Positions 12,198 to 22,120 of a stretch of 64,000 bases of DNA are shown in pieces; position 1 is the first letter of the stretch; each line of letters starts with the position of its first letter. Source of the DNA: Eucommia ulmoides (lineage: Eukaryota > Streptophyta > Magnoliopsida > Garryales > Eucommiaceae); contig CM028335.1 of the NCBI GenBank assembly GCA_016647705.1, forward strand, positions 20,810,905 through 20,874,904. The letters are read 5' to 3'. Position numbers and translations under genes: made by a program. A model generated the notes under the pieces. It saw only the letters and a list, made by a program, of their open reading frames with translations. It had not been told where the DNA came from and made no database searches.

Positions 12198-14467
12198 TTT
12201 ATGATAAAATTGATTGGGATTTCCTAAAAGAAACCTTGACCTTCTTTAATCTTTCTAATTCTTAGATAAATTTGATTATGTCTTGTGTCACGGGTTCTTC
12301 CATATCTAAAAGTCTTAGATAGGGAGATCCTTTGTATGGAGAGACTGTCTATTCTTATAAATGATAGTGTACATAGAGGTTTGTGGAAGGGTTTCAAAAG
12401 GGGCAGAAATAGGCCTTGTATATCTCATTTGTTCTTTATAAATGATATTATCTTGTTTGCGAAACCCAATGATTTTCAAATTCGAAACATTCTTCGTGTC
12501 CTCGATCAATTTACTAAGGCTTGGGGGCAAAATATAAACTTTGTGATATCCAAAGTGTTTGTGGCTCCCTTGATGCCTAGATGGAAAGCTAGAAATTTCA
12601 GTAACATGCTTAATATTACTTTGATTGATGATTTGGGGGTATATCTAGGCTTTCCCCTAGTCCTGGCAGACTTAATACTAGTCACTTGCATAATATTTGT
12701 AGAAAATCCAAATTCGCTTATCCAGTTAGAAATTCAACATGCTATTTGTGGCGGCTAGAGCTTCCTTAATAAAATTGGTTACCACCACCATCCCTAATTA
12801 TTCTATGCAAACAATTCCTATGCTTGTGAAGTTCAGTAATAAATTTGACCAGATAAATAAGAAATTTCTTTGGGGAGACACCACTTTAATTAAAAAATAT
12901 TATTTAGTGAATTGGAACAAAGTGCATCCAAAAAAAGATAAGGGGGTTCTTGGGTTCAGGGGTTCATGGAGTCAAAATAGGACTTTCTTAGCCAAACTTG
13001 GCTGGAAAATTGCGAATGATGATCATAGTCTTTAGGCTAGAGTTTTGGGTGGTAAATACTCTATTGATAATAGCCCGTGACCAAAAAAAACAAAAAAGAA
13101 GAATTGGTTGTTCCCATATTTGGAGAGGTATCCATTCCACTAATAACAATATTCTTCAAAAAGGTATCAAATGGAAAGTGGAAAATAGGACTACCATCAA
13201 TCTTTGGATTGATTGGTAGTGTGGGAACAAACCGTTAGGAAGTAAACTTATTTAGGACTCTTTCAATCTTAAAGTAACAAATATTGTTGATGATGAGAGT
13301 AATTGGTTCCTTACTACTATCTTACACCTTATTGATGATTACAAGGAAAGGAATATTCTTGGAACCCAAACTCCTGTTTTTGACAAAATGGATAAGCCTC
13401 TTTGGTTTCCTGAAAATTCCCAGAATTTCTCTTTAAAGTCGGCTTATTCATTAGACACTGATATTTGTACGAAAAATGCTAATATTAGTAAGTGGAATTG
13501 GATTTGAAAACTTAAGGCTCCCCAAAATTTCAAAAAAAAATTCTAATGGATGATTTTTTATAAAAGTCTGGTCACAAATTCTTTCAAAGCTATTAGAAAC
13601 AATGATGTGTCTAGTATTTGCCAAAGATGTAAAGGTCCTATTGAAGATATTGATCATATTGTCCAAGGTTGCCCTAAATCTTGGGTTGTGTGGAGTCAAG
13701 TGGGTTGGCAAAATTTCAACCATTTCAGCCTTTCTTCGAATATTTGGGGATGGATTAAATCCAACATTAGTGGGAGTTTTTCTAACACAAAGATTTATCT
13801 TTTTATTACCACGATTTGAAAAGTCTGGAAGGATAGGAATAGAGAGGTAATTAATGGTAAAAGCAATCCTCCGAGTATTACGCTTATGAGGATGGTCAGT
13901 TACGTTCAAGACCTCTCGAAATCCTTTCTTGAATCAAACTTCCTAAATGAACTTAAAAAACCTTGTACTGGTCCCCCTCTACAAGTTTCCTAAAATTGAA
14001 TACGGATGGAAGTGCTAGTGGAGACCCTAGAAAATATGGAATTGGAGGTCTCTTGAGAGATAATCTTGGTGCATGGAAGATGGGTTATTACGGCTGCTTG
14101 GATAACTGTACTGCTCTTGAGGCCAAGCAGAAAAGTCTAGTCATTGGCATCAAAATTGCAACAAGTGATTACCCCCGAGTCATAGTGGAAATGGATTCAG
14201 CAAAAGCGGTGGCCTTGATGCAAAATTCATGCCCCAAGAACCATTGGTATAAAGATTGGTTGAAGAATGTAAGAGAGTTCTCCTCCTCGACGATTATACA
14301 CTCCAATTCGCTCCTAGAGAAACCAACAAATGTGTTGACATCTTGGCGAATAGGGGTGCAAGCGAAAATTGTTCCTTAAAGATTCTTGCGACTCTGACCT
14401 CGAACTTCGAGGATATCCTGTTTGAAGAGATGCACAAACGGACCTTTGAAATGTGCCCACTAGATTA
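12198..14467 (+). pseudogene. L1-type LINE ORF2 remnant, RT to zf-RVT and RNase H
   Basis: It continues the reverse transcriptase interrupted at 10064. The catalytic FADD box reads FIND (HLFFINDIILFAK, about 12430), losing one metal-binding Asp. Small deletions remove sequence around GLRQGDPL. Next come the thumb-like segment (SLIKLVTTTIPNYSM), a zf-RVT zinc motif (CQRCKGPIEDIDHIVQGCP, about 13620-13677), and a plant RNase H tail (LKLNTDGSASGDP, ALEAK, VEMDSAKAVALM, then CVDILANRG in another frame). A frameshift near 14262 splits the RNase H. An A-rich tail follows at about 14530-14560. The same RNase H type occurs inverted at 57303-57815. Confidence 0.92.
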
Positions 14468-15636
14468 ATATGTTTTTTATTTTAATTTTCAAACATTTTT
14501 TGTTTGTTTGTGTTGTTTAATTTTTTTTACTTCCCAAAAAATAAAAATAAAATAAATAAAAATTTTAAATTTTTAAGTGGAGAATTTTTTCCTCAAATAT
14601 TTCATCTTTTTATCTAAATCATCGAGAGTGAGTTGAATGATGTAGAGAAATTTAAAATTAATAAATTAAGAAATTGTACAAGTTCAATACCATTAATCTT
14701 TTAAACTTAGATATAAACCATTAAAATATTTTTTCATCTTGATATATTAATAAGTTTGTGAAACGTGTCATTCTCAATTATCATGTTTTGCGTTGCTAAA
14801 AAAGTCTAAATCTAGAATGGAACCATCAAATCAATGGCATAAACGTTCATCTAAAAATCAATTTAGTTAACATTCGCTGTGGAAAAAAATCTATGGAAAA
14901 AAAAAAACATCCTATGAGTCCCTCATCTCACCCTCTACAATTTGATATTCATGTCTTATATTTTTTTGTTGAAAAATGAAAAATCTAGTTAACATTAACT
15001 ATAATCAAAATAATAAAATCAAATTGTATTCGCAGGTCAAATAAATTAAGAATACACTAAAAGCACTGTTAAGTTCACTACGTGGACGTTAACTACAAGA
15101 TGAAAATAAAAATAATAATATGGTATTAATTGGTTAACATAAACATTATATATAAAATGTTAACTAAACAAGAATTTGTAAACATTCACCAATTGGTGTT
15201 AACTACAAGATGAAAATCAAATAATAAATAAGTATTAATTGCTTAACATAAACAATTATATGATAACTAAATCATAATTAGGTAACATTTACTAAGTTAT
15301 ATTCTTTAATGTCCCAATGTAATTAATGTTCATTATGACATGTCTCAATCTAGGGAACAAAGCTTCTCATAACAAATCTTTTTTACAACTCATAACATAT
15401 TTTACCTTTAAGATATTTTTAAAGAACATTTTTTAAGGAAAATGAACCCGCATGTCCCTTTTTAGGTTTTTAAGAACCAATCAAATTCATTTTTTTTTTT
15501 TTTTCACCAATAATTCTTTTTTGGATTTTTCTGACCAAAATACCCTCATTTATAATTCACACCAAAAATAGCCTCTCATAGATTCACGTCCGTCCCTGTT
15601 CATCCCTCATCTCCATCGACTTGTTTATTGCGCCGT
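14468..15636. other. Gene-free AT-rich stretch with a direct repeat
   Basis: LINE 3' tail followed by spacer. Two copies of a segment of about 60 bp (15083-15145 and 15196-15256; GTTAACTACAAGATGAAAAT then TATTAATTG.TTAACATAAA) are spaced 113 bp apart and look like a decayed tandem repeat. GTTAAC-containing fragments extend from about 14860 to 15290. No gene seen. Confidence 0.5.
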
Positions 15637-16060
15637 CGTTGATCAACTCGTCGTCGTGGTTCGTAATCACCGTTGCCGATCAACTCGCCGTCGTGGTTTG
15701 TAATCACCGTCGTCGTTGCCTTTCATCTTCGCCATCGCTATCTCCGTCGCCTTCTTCGTTTTTCGTTGCCGATCAACTCGCCATCGTGGTTCATATTCAC
15801 CGTTGACGTCGCCTTTGGTCTTCGTCGTTGCTATCTCCGTCGTCTTCCCGTTCGTCGTCACCGATCAACTCGCCATCGTGGTACCGTCGCCTTTCATCTT
15901 TGCAGTCACTTCACCTTCGTCGTCGGCTTCTCTGTTCATATCGTCGTTTATTCTTCAAGTCTTCGCCATCGATGTCGCCGTCACCTTCTTTGTTTGTCGT
16001 CATCATTGTTCGAGTCTTCACCGTAGCTATTCACCGTTGAACGAATTCCACAATCGTCGC
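15637..16060. repeat. CGTC-rich minisatellite, about 92-bp unit
   Basis: GATCAACTCGCC followed by RTCGTGGT recurs at 15641, 15678, 15771 and 15863 (spacings 37, 93 and 92 bp) in a pyrimidine-rich strand full of CGTCG and CGCC. Several frames stay open because the composition lacks stop codons; the predicted Ser/Arg/His-rich peptides look like compositional artefacts, not a protein family. Similar CG-rich sequence lies at the other end of the region (19440-19600, opposite strand), as if both were ends of one larger element. Confidence 0.65.
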
Positions 16061-16232
16061 CCTGAAAAATGTTCGCAACTACATTGATGCATCTAGGGTT
16101 CGAATTAAAAACGTGTTTATTACATATTTGGCCCATATTTTATTTGTAATTTCAATTTTGATCTTTTTTTTTTTTTTTTTTACATTTTCATCCCTAAACT
16201 TCAAATAAAATCCAAAATTAAATTTGCCAAAA

Positions 16233-17476
16233 TTCAAGTTTCAAATCCAAAATAGCATGTTGAATGTAACATCGTCTAAAATTCTAAAAAAAATACAATT
16301 TATTACTCGCTAATTAACCCTCCAATTTGTTTTCAGTGTGTATTGAATGTAACACTTCTTAATATTATCAAAATTCAAAGTAGTTGTTGAATGTAACATT
16401 GTCTACCGTGCTTTACAGTGTTTACACATCATAAAATGCCAAATATCAAAATTCAAGGTGCGTGTTGAATGTAACATTGTCTAGTGTGTTGAATGTAACA
16501 TCCAATCCAAACATAGGGAATAACTTCTCATCATACTCAAAATTGATGAATCAAACCGAATAACAAATAGGGCGAGAGTTTTCAATACTATTATTAATTT
16601 ATTTATTTTTTTAATTTTTATTTATTATTATTATTAATTTTTAAAAAATGGTTAGGGATAGAGTATTCAATACTAGATCTCCTACTAGGAAAACACATTA
16701 AATAATGAGAAAATTAGCACTAAGTACTGTTTTAACTTTCTATGTACTAATAAATACCAAGTTTCAAATCCAAAATAGCATGTTGAATGTAACATCGTCT
16801 AAAATTCTAAAAAAAAATATAATTTACTACTCGCCAATTGACTCTCCAATTTGTTTTCAGTATGTATTGAATGTAACATTTTCTAGTTTGTTCAAATTCA
16901 AAATTCAAAGTGAATGTTAAATGTAACACTTCCTAATATTGTCAAAATTCAAAATGGTTGTTGAATGTAACACTGTCTACCGTGCTTTACACTGTTAACA
17001 CTTCATAAAATGCCAAAATTCAAAATTCAAGGTGCGTGTTGAATGTAATATTGTCTAGCTAGTGTGTTAAATGTAACACCCAATCCAACCATAGGAGATA
17101 ACTTCTCATCATGTTAAAAAATGATTAATCAAACCGAATAACAAATAGGGAGTGTTGATGCTCACAATCAATGTACGTGTTGAATGCAACACCGTCTAAA
17201 TCTTGCAAAAAAATAAAAATAAAAATATGCATGTTTAATGTAACATTGTCTACTATTTTGAGTGTTACATTCATGCATGCCTCTTCTCATCGTGCATGCC
17301 CCTTCTCATCAAAATTCAAAGTAGTTATTGAATGTAACACTGCCTAAATTTTGCCTAAAAAACCAAAAAAGTATTCATGTTGAATGTAACATTGTCTACT
17401 ATTTTGAGTGTTACATTCATACATTGCCTCTAGTATTCCCATGTATTTGCGGCATTTGTAATTGATCACCTACTAG

Positions 17477-17507
<31 letters not shown>

Positions 17508-18560
17508 GCGTCTTCGAAAGATATGATCGTAAAAGAAAGGGCAAATGTTATTAGAGTTTTGACCCCAATCAGATAACCCCTAATGGCTTTCTTGCTACTA
17601 ATGGCATCAATTTTTCTCCAGATTTGAACGTAAACAAGTTCGCAGGTTATCAAATTGCATTCAAATGATTATGAATGAGAAGAAACTATTCAAAATTGGC
17701 TTAGCACGAGGCGAGGCAAAGTCATCGCATCATCATTTTTCGCAGAAAATAACAAAAAACCTAATTCACTAACAATAACAACAAAGTACTCAAATCTTCA
17801 CGATAATCAAATGCAAGTTAAGCCAAGCAACAATTAGGACGAATCTAAAATAGTTCTATCAAATCCCTAAAAGTGTGTGTGGAGCTAAGACCAAAGCAAA
17901 TTCCGACTCACCAGGATCATATTTGCAAATTGCAAAGCAGGCACTTCGTAAAGCCCCTGAAATTCATATCAAATTGGGTAAAATAGAAAAGACCTTCCAA
18001 AAGGATTTGAACAAAAAGTAACGACACAAGTATCCATTAGAAAAAGCTCCAATTCAAGAAATGCTTTATAGTGTTAAGCTAGGGAGGAAAGCTATCGTGC
18101 TTTACAGTGTTAACACTTCCTAAAATGTCAAAAATCAAAATTTAAGGTACGTGTTGAATGTAACACTGTCTAGTGTGTTGAATGTAACACCCAATCCAAA
18201 ACATAGGGGATAACTTTTTATCATGCTAAAAAATGATGAATCAAATCGAATAACAAACAGGGAGTGTCGATGTACACAATCAATATACGTGTTAAATATA
18301 ACACTACCTAAATCTTGTCTGAAAAACCAAAAAAGTATATGTGTTGAATGTAACATTGTCTACTATTTTGAGTGTTACATTTATGCATCCCCTTTCTCAT
18401 TCATGCTCAAAATTTGAATGTAAGGTTCATAAGACAATCGAAATCAAACAAAACAAAATGAACAAATCAAAACAATATTGCAACGCTTCCTAATATTGCA
18501 AAAATTCAAAATTTAAGTTCGTGTTGAATGTAACACTGTCTATTGCGTTGAATGTAACAC
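16233..18560. repeat. Field of GTTGAATGTAACA repeats with large duplications
   Basis: About twenty forward copies of GTTGAATGTAACA(C/T) occur, most followed by a TGTC or TCGTC context, plus reverse copies (GTGTTACATTCA) at about 17267, 17409 and 18370. Larger segments are duplicated: 16233-16572 is repeated at 16759-17150, and parts again at 18086-18383. Inverted pairs make potential hairpins, for example 17381-17391 against 17409-17419. No coding potential. The motif also appears at 6001-6880, 38080-38640 and 56540-57130. Confidence 0.85.
17460..18085 (-). other. Intron-like, possibly captured host sequence
   Basis: This stretch lacks the repeat motif that fills both sides. On the minus strand it has T-rich, intron-like texture and one exon-like segment at about 17910-17952, bordered by CAG and GTGAGT (reading ALRSACFAICKYDP in one frame). 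I do not recognise the product. It may be a second captured gene fragment. Confidence 0.3.
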
Positions 18561-19170
18561 TGTTTAAATTCAATCAAAATCCATGCGAACTAACAGTCAG
18601 GATAAAAAACGGGGAAAATATAACAGGTGAAAACATATATTCACGAAGTCAATGATTTCAAACCCTACCAATTCTTCAGTAAATCGTTGATGAAAAAACA
18701 CCAAAAAACATAGTTGAAAATGGCGGGGAGATCCCTAAACCCTAAATATCAAGTTTCTGCAAAATGACATATGATCAAGATCAAATCTAGCAAACATTCA
18801 AGAAAAAATTGTGGAAATCAACCAAAAAACATATCTAAAGCATACGCGTGTTGAATGTAATCGAACACGAAATCAATCGACGATATTGATCAAAACACAA
18901 AAAAATACAAACTGAAAATACCGCATCAAACATGAAACGATCACACATGAACTCCAAAAACAGTGAAAAGGGATCTACAAATATGATAAACTTCAAATTC
19001 GCAAACGCTATACAAAAAATCAAACGATTAATCACATTTTGCCCCCATCAAACGATTAATCAACTTCATTTTGAATGTGACATTGTCTGAAATCATTAAT
19101 TTCGTCAATGATTTCATCCCTAGAAGCAATGTGCATACAAACTAAGAGAGAAAGAAAAAGAGATAGAGAC

Positions 19171-19372
19171 CTATGATGGTTCCATGAACAACGATTCCGT
19201 TCTTGAGCTCAATCTACATGGTCTCGTTGTTGAGCTTTCAAATCAAAGAAACAAATCAAAAAATTTAAGGCATGACATACGATCAATTTAACGATTCAGC
19301 TTTAAATTAACACGATAATCACAAAAAAAGAAGATGAAAACAAAGACGATAAACCTACCTGACGAGCTTCAT
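19171..19372 (-). pseudogene. Captured fragment of small nuclear ribonucleoprotein SmD1
   Basis: On the minus strand, 19372-19359 reads ATG AAG CTC GTC AG followed by GTAGG: MKLVR with a splice donor, the first exon of plant SmD1. After an intron of about 110 bp, 19246-19171 reads KLNNETM*IELKNGIVVHGTII followed by GT, matching the SmD1 Sm-fold segment KLNNETVSIELKNG and onward. SmD1 is a core Sm-ring protein of spliceosomal snRNPs. Here the copy has stops (at the M of FLM and after NNETM), a lost splice acceptor, and no third exon, so it is non-functional. Retained introns show it was copied from DNA, not retroposed. Confidence 0.75.
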
Positions 19373-19907
19373 TTTCTGAGAATCAAATTTGATTGATGCT
19401 AGGGTTTAGTGTACACAAAATCAGATGTAGCAACCAATTGGATCTAATTGATGAGAGAGATGACGATATCGAACGGCAAAAGCGGCGACGGAAACGACGG
19501 CGATGGACGACGATGAATTAGGGGAAAAAAGATCGGCAGTGGCAGTTACAGGCAAACGGCGAGGCAAGGAATGGCGGTGGAGATAGAGAACAGCGACATC
19601 AGTATCTGAAGAGAGAACGGGAGGGATCTCACGAGAGAGAGAATAGGGTTAAACACATATCAGGGGTATATTAGTAATTTAATATGTACGATTTTTAAAA
19701 AATGGGACTAAGTAGTTCAAAAAATGATTGGGACGGAAGTTTTTGGTTCAATTTTAACTAATTGGTATTAAATGGTACATGGAAAGTAAAAACAGTACTT
19801 AGTGGTAATTGTTCCTATTCTTAATCATTGGATTAGATATTCAAAGGCCAATGACTTATTTGAAAAAGCCAAAGTGATACCACCCCTTGTTTTGGAAATA
19901 TAACTAA

Positions 19908-20595
19908 GGGCATATTTGGTTGGAAGTGAAAAAGAAAAGAAAAATGAAAATAAGAGGTGAAATGACCAATTTTTCCCCCCAGAGTGTGTTTGGTTGGAGG
20001 TAAAAAAAAAAAGGGAAATCAAATTAGAGGGTGAAATGATCTATTTTTTTCCCTCCCAAATTTGGGGGGGAAATGAAAAGAAGGTGGGGGAAAAAGTCAA
20101 AATTACTGTTTTGCCCCTTTATTTTATATAACAAATAGGGTTAATAGCACTTTACCCCCTATGGTTTGGCCAATTTGCACTTTATTCCCCTATAGTTTGG
20201 AAATCGCCACTTACCCCCTGTGGTCAGATATTTGTTGCACTTAACCCCCTATATCAGGGGGTAAGTGGTTTGAAAATCTAACCATAAGGGGGGGTAAGTG
20301 GCGATTTTCAAAGCACAAAGGGGTAAGTACAAATAGGTCAACCACATGGGGGTAAAATTTAATTAACCCTAACAAATACTCATTTCATTTATAGTAAGGG
20401 TAAAATAGTAAATTAAATAAAAAATATATTATTATTTTTTTTAATACACACAAAATATTATTTCCCCTCTTTTTATATCCCTCAAACCAAACATACTAAG
20501 GAAAATGTTTTTACGTCTAAAAGAATAAAAAAAAAAAACTTATTTTTCATTTTCCTTTTCCTTTTCCTTTCCCACCCTTCCAACCAAACATACCC
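19908..20595. mobile_element. Tourist-like (PIF/Harbinger) MITE with nested insertions
   Basis: Ends GGGCATATTTGGTTGGAAG and its complement CTTCCAACCAAACATACCC are flanked by TAA on both sides, the 3-bp target site of PIF/Harbinger elements. A second pair of similar termini (GTGTGTTTGGTTGGAGG at about 19984, and CCTCAAACCAAACATACT at about 20482) lies inside, suggesting a related copy inserted in it. A Mutator-type MITE sits in the centre. No transposase. Confidence 0.75.
20138..20369. mobile_element. Mutator-type MITE with perfect 9-bp TSD
   Basis: Termini GGGTTAATAGCACTTTACCC and, inverted, GGGTTAATTAAATTTTACCC. The flanks TAACAAATA at 20129-20137 and 20370-20378 are identical; a 9-bp TSD is the hallmark of Mutator-like transposition. 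The interior is close to a full palindrome (CCCCTATATCAGGGGGTAAG region), so the whole 232 bp could fold into a long hairpin. No coding sequence. Confidence 0.9.
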
Positions 20596-20677
20596 TAAGA
20601 CTTCTTATTATAAAGTTCAATCACCAATGAGAAATTCTCCACCCATTTTTTAAAATAAAAAAAAAAAAAAAAAAAAA

Positions 20678-20905
20678 GGTTAATTAAACTTTACCCCCGT
20701 AATTTGACCGATTTACACTTACTCCCTGTGGTTTGAAAATCGTCACTTACCGCCCATGTGGTTAGATTTTCAAACCACTTACCCCCCTGATATAGGGGGA
20801 TAAGTGCAACATATATCTGACTACAGGGGGATAAGTGGCGATTTTCAAATCAAGGGAGTAAAGTGTAAATTGGCCAAACCACTAGGGATAAAATGCTATT
20901 AACCC
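20678..20905. mobile_element. Second copy of the Mutator-type MITE
   Basis: 228 bp, same termini (GGTTAATTAAACTTTACCCC and TGCTATTAACCC) and same palindromic core with GATATAGGGGGATAAG. It is flanked on both sides by A-runs long enough to hide a 9-bp A-only TSD. It is diverged from the copy at 20138, so it came from a separate insertion, not a local duplication. Confidence 0.85.
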
Positions 20906-21109
20906 AAAAAAAAATTAATGAATAGATCATTTTCATTAACTAAATATTTAAAAGAGTACATATTTTTTATGCTTATAAAAAAAATCTTACACTAAAACTC
21001 AATCAATTAGATTTTATCAACTATGTTTATTTGGAGACGGAACTTGAGAGAAATGAAGAAAAGAGGGGAAAAAAATAGATACAATATTGAGGCAATATTT
21101 ATGAATATA

Positions 21110-21720
21110 AATTCTTCGTCGCTGCCTACTCCCATCACGTCATCGGATCTCAAGCTTTTGGTCATGAGGTCTAGCCATTGTCCGCTAGAATATGTTTTGT
21201 ATAGTTACATGTACATATGTTTCTAATGTAGTTTTTAGTTATTCACTTTCAATTCTTTCTCATTGCGTACTCAAATCCTCGTTTGAGCTTGCACATCTAT
21301 TTTGGGTTGAGAAAGAATCACTTTGACTCAAATCATTTTATTTTTTATTTTTTTGAGAAAATCTAAAAGAATCTGATTCTTTAAGAAAGAGGAAAAGACA
21401 ACCAAAATGAGGTCAAGCATTTAGACTATGTAACTATGCTTTTTTTAATTTAGTTTTTTTAGTTACATATAATTACTTTTTTTTAAGTATAAGTGTATTT
21501 TGTAGTTACAATATTTAGTGTATTTTTTATTCGTGTTATTTTTCGAAAATCAACCACAGAAAAATTAGTTCAACGTAAATAAAAAAATATAACGACAAAT
21601 ATAACTAAAAAAGATTCCGACAACCTGAGATTCCATGACTAGAGACTTGTGGTGGCCGGAATCTGACAGCCGGAGTCTGGTAGGTAGCGGCAGTTGGTAA
21701 TGCAACTCTAATTGAAATAT
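21110..21720. repeat. Dispersed repeat, copy 1 (partner at 43930-44380)
   Basis: Shares with 43930-44380 an ordered set of segments: a CG-rich start, AGTTACATATAACTATTTTT, a T-rich middle, a GAAAAATTAGTTCAACGTAA-type segment, ATATAACTAAAAAAGATTCC and a CG-rich CCGGAATC/GGCG end. The layout suggests an old non-autonomous DNA element. Ends not defined, no product. Confidence 0.5.
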
Positions 21721-21748
21721 TAACTTGCATAAACTCCAATAAATGAGA

Positions 21749-22120
21749 TTAAGACCATGTTTGATAACCGCTTAAATTTTAAATGCTGAATTTATTGAGT
21801 GCTGATTATATTAAGTATTCAATCTTTTAATACTTTTATCTTCAAAAAAATAATTTTTAACCAATTTTTACAACTTTCTCTCTCTTTATTTTTTTCTTAA
21901 TTTAATATTTTTCCATCAATAATTTTTTGTATATATTTTTTTTGTGAGATTTTACAACATTGGTGTAAAATGTTGGTTGTGATAATTATATATTTTATGG
22001 TATTAAGTGATAAGTGCTAAAAAATTAAGTGAATCACACATCACTTAAAATTTTAAACAATTTTTTTAAGTAATGCTTATTTTTAAGTGATTACTTGATT
22101 TTGTCATCAAACGCTCTTAA
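21749..22120. mobile_element. MITE with inverted termini
   Basis: Left end TTAAGACCATGTTTGATAAC pairs with the right end GTCATCAAACGCTCTTAA read inverted. The interior is AT-rich and partly self-complementary (AAGTGATAAGTGCT against AGTGATTACTT types). Consistent with a hAT-like or related MITE; no clear TSD found. Confidence 0.6.

Larger units (their letters stand above)
16705..19815. mobile_element. Pack-MULE-like element with terminal inverted repeats
   Basis: The left segment 16708-16760 (CACTAAGTACTGTTTTAACT, then TTCTATGTACTAATAAATACC) is matched in inverted orientation at 19752-19815 over about 50 bp with a few differences. Between them lie the motif repeats, an AT-rich intron-like stretch and, on the minus strand, a captured piece of the SmD1 gene including exon-intron borders. 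Long inverted termini plus a host gene fragment fit a Mutator-like Pack-MULE. No 9-bp TSD was found, and the true ends could be farther out (CG-rich sequence at 15600 and 19500), so class and borders are provisional. Confidence 0.55.

Noticed and set aside
13451..13909. 152-codon minus-strand frame
   Set aside because: Antisense of the LINE zf-RVT region; no family resemblance.
15621..16087. Four overlapping open frames (Ser/Arg/His-rich)
   Set aside because: CGTC-rich minisatellite with no stop codons in several frames at once; no single frame is favoured.
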